From Candidatus Kapaibacterium sp. (GTDB lineage: Bacteria > Bacteroidota > Ignavibacteria > Kapaibacteriales > UBA2268), in contig CP058732.1 in the NCBI GenBank assembly GCA_013414795.1, positions 124,001 to 188,000 of the forward strand: a stretch of DNA of 64,000 nucleotides, read 5' to 3'. Shown piece by piece: positions 62,598 through 64,000 of this stretch; position 1 is the stretch's first letter; the number at the start of each line of letters is the position of its first letter. The notes below the pieces were generated by a model. That model was not told where the DNA came from, ran no database searches, and saw only the letters and a list, made by a program, of their open reading frames with translations. The position numbers were made by a program, and so were the translations under genes.

Positions 62598-62858
62598 AAT
62601 TTTTAAGAAACAAAATATTAATTTAGCAAGTGCAATTTAACGATAAACTCCTTTGAATTTTCAATAATTCCTTTTGAAAAATTCCTCCATCTATTGAAAT
62701 CCATCATTATTACTTCTTATAACTTAATCGCCCTATATTTGCCAAGACCTGTCTGGTTCGGAAACAACAATCAGAATCCAATTGAGTTTGAATAACTTAA
62801 CACAAATACCATCTTCTCTTTTTTTTTCATTCTTACCCCCTAACTCCCACAAATAAGT

Positions 62859-62866
62859 TATTTTTG
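62859..62866 (+). promoter_or_regulatory. Candidate -7 element of glgA
   Basis: TATTTTTG fits TAnnTTTG and lies 19 bases before the glgA ATG. The rest of the 288-bp gap after the GH20-like gene shows nothing else recognisable. Confidence 0.3.
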
Positions 62867-62885
62867 TATTTTTTGTTAATGCGAA

Positions 62886-64000
62886 ATGAATATTTTAGTT
62901 GCGTCGGCAGAACTTGCTCCTTTTGCCAAGGCTGGTGGTTTGGCTGACATTGTTCAATTTCTTGCTATCGAATGGGAAAAACTTGGTCATACAACAATTG
63001 TCGTTTTGCCAAAATACCAATTCATCGACACAGAACACTGGGGCTTCAATCCTACCGATTTGATACTTTATGTCCCAATTAGCCATTGGACTGAATTTGC
63101 TCGTCTCTGGGTTGGTTATATTCCAAACACGAACACAAAAGTCTATCTAATAGAAAACCAAGATTATTTCGGGCGTTCGGCAATTTATGGAGACCCAAAT
63201 GAATACCCCGACAACGACAGAAGATTTATCTTCTACTCCCGTGCTGTTTTCGAAACTGCTAAAGCCATTGATTTCTATCCAGATATTATCCACGCCCACG
63301 ACTACCACGCTGCCTTCACTATGGCTTTCTTAAAATCACAATATCGATTCGACCCCCGCTTTTCAAAAACTGCTGGTGTCTTCACAATTCACAATCTTGC
63401 ATATCAAGGTATTTTCGACCCAAAGCGTGCGATGGAATTCTCAACTTTTGGAATGAAAGAATTTTACCCAGGCTCCTGGTTCGAACACCACGGTGCTGTC
63501 AACTCTATGAAAGTCGGCATTATGTTCGCCGACAAAATAACCACTGTCAGCAGAAATTATGCAAACGAAATTCGCTTCCCCTACTTTGGCGAAGGGCTCC
63601 ACGATGTCCTTGCACATCGAGGTGCCGACTTAATTGGTATTCTCAACGGAGTGAACTACGCCGAATGGTCCCCAGAAAACGATAGCAACTTGTTCAAATC
63701 TTATGGAATTGAAACTCTTACCGAAGGTAAAAAAGTCAATAAATACGAATTATTAAAATCGTTTGGTGTACCCGAGGAGGATAATTACGAACTGCCTTTG
63801 ATTGGAACTGTCACACGCCTTGCTGAACAAAAGGGTATCGATTTGATTACCTATTGCCTCGAAACGCATTTGCAAAACAATTGGTTTCGGTTTGTTATTC
63901 TTGGCTCTGGCGAAAAAAGATACGAAGACTACTTTCGTTACCTACAATGGAAGTATCCAACAAAAGCGTTGGTTCATATCGGATATTCAAATACGCTTGC
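62886..64000 (+). CDS. glgA: Glycogen synthase, 3' end beyond window
   Basis: The first 371 residues of a GT5 glycogen/starch synthase are visible. The N-terminal ADP-glucose motif is SAELAPFAKAGGLADIV (the KxGGL signature), followed by IIHAHDYHAAF, FTIHNLAYQG, TTVSRNYANEI, GILNGVNYAEWSP and the start of the GT-B second domain (TRLAEQKGIDLI). It extends alpha-1,4-glucan from ADP-glucose. Roughly the last 110-130 residues lie to the right of the window. Confidence 0.94.
   Translation, partial: MNILVASAELAPFAKAGGLADIVQFLAIEWEKLGHTTIVVLPKYQFIDTEHWGFNPTDLILYVPISHWTEFARLWVGYIPNTNTKVYLIENQDYFGRSAIYGDPNEYPDNDRRFIFYSRAVFETAKAIDFYPDIIHAHDYHAAFTMAFLKSQYRFDPRFSKTAGVFTIHNLAYQGIFDPKRAMEFSTFGMKEFYPGSWFEHHGAVNSMKVGIMFADKITTVSRNYANEIRFPYFGEGLHDVLAHRGADLIGILNGVNYAEWSPENDSNLFKSYGIETLTEGKKVNKYELLKSFGVPEEDNYELPLIGTVTRLAEQKGIDLITYCLETHLQNNWFRFVILGSGEKRYEDYFRYLQWKYPTKALVHIGYSNTL

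Noticed and set aside
62598-62885. Possible tRNA or small gene before glgA
   Set aside because: No cloverleaf, CCA end or open frame with a ribosome site was found in the 288-bp gap.

Overview
The window is a stretch of an A+T-rich bacterial chromosome from the Bacteroidota/Chlorobiota (FCB) side of the tree. An Ignavibacteria- or Kapabacteria-like lineage is my best guess. The evidence is at least four large secreted proteins ending in type IX secretion (T9SS) sorting domains, an LptE-type lipoprotein, a TonB-dependent receptor, OmpA/VWA surface proteins, and scattered Bacteroidota-style TAnnTTTG promoter motifs. No rRNA, tRNA, CRISPR array or IS element was found. Genes are dense on both strands, in short operons that often overlap by 1-8 bases. 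Two genes run off the edges: prkA on the left and glgA on the right.

Layout. 1-6.5 kb: PrkA kinase (partial); a TonB-dependent receptor with the OprC-type copper motifs and a small Cys-rich partner; a T9SS-sorted beta-propeller gene split by a frameshift. 6.6-18.2 kb: thioredoxin reductase, S9 peptidase, GNAT-like protein, an Na+-dependent NSS transporter with a 39-residue subunit, a VWA membrane protein, an OmpA-like protein, a methyltransferase and a glutaminyl cyclase lipoprotein. 18.3-26.2 kb: GT2 synthase, LptE and a metallo-hydrolase on the minus strand, then two T9SS cargo proteins (M1 peptidase; IgGFc/lectin adhesin). 26.3-27.7 kb: a phage-like switch made of an S24 protein, an XRE repressor and a divergent Mor-like activator around a perfect 29-bp palindrome.

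27.8-36.4 kb: the split heptose pathway genes rfaE1 and rfaE2; a HinfI-like restriction-modification pair inserted at the 3' end of leuD between 19-bp direct repeats; then a tight five-gene operon (IDH-like dehydrogenase, HMG-CoA-lyase-like enzyme, CaiB CoA-transferase, LeuC, LeuD). Together these could interconvert acetyl-CoA + pyruvate and 2-oxobutyrate through citramalate, or act on a related hydroxy acid. 36.5-41.5 kb: PAP2-like enzyme, HslV, Maf, an orphan ABC permease, MurG and two unknown membrane proteins. 41.5-48.4 kb: a VWA-OmpA protein and a three-gene envelope operon (GldM-like single-span protein plus two outer-membrane barrels), a candidate divergent T9SS or gliding apparatus.

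48.7-64 kb: two-domain dehydrogenase, response regulator, NuoJK, IspD, a response regulator with a degenerate HD-GYP domain, dUTPase, a YeiH-family exporter with a 50-residue membrane protein, a thioredoxin-like protein with a Zn/Mn ABC importer, a GH20-like secreted glycosidase and glycogen synthase.

One signal spans the whole window. GATC is almost absent from the host DNA: I counted about 8 sites by eye in roughly 62 kb. The 2-kb restriction-modification island alone holds 6. This marks the island as recently acquired and suggests that the lineage has a history of selection against GATC.
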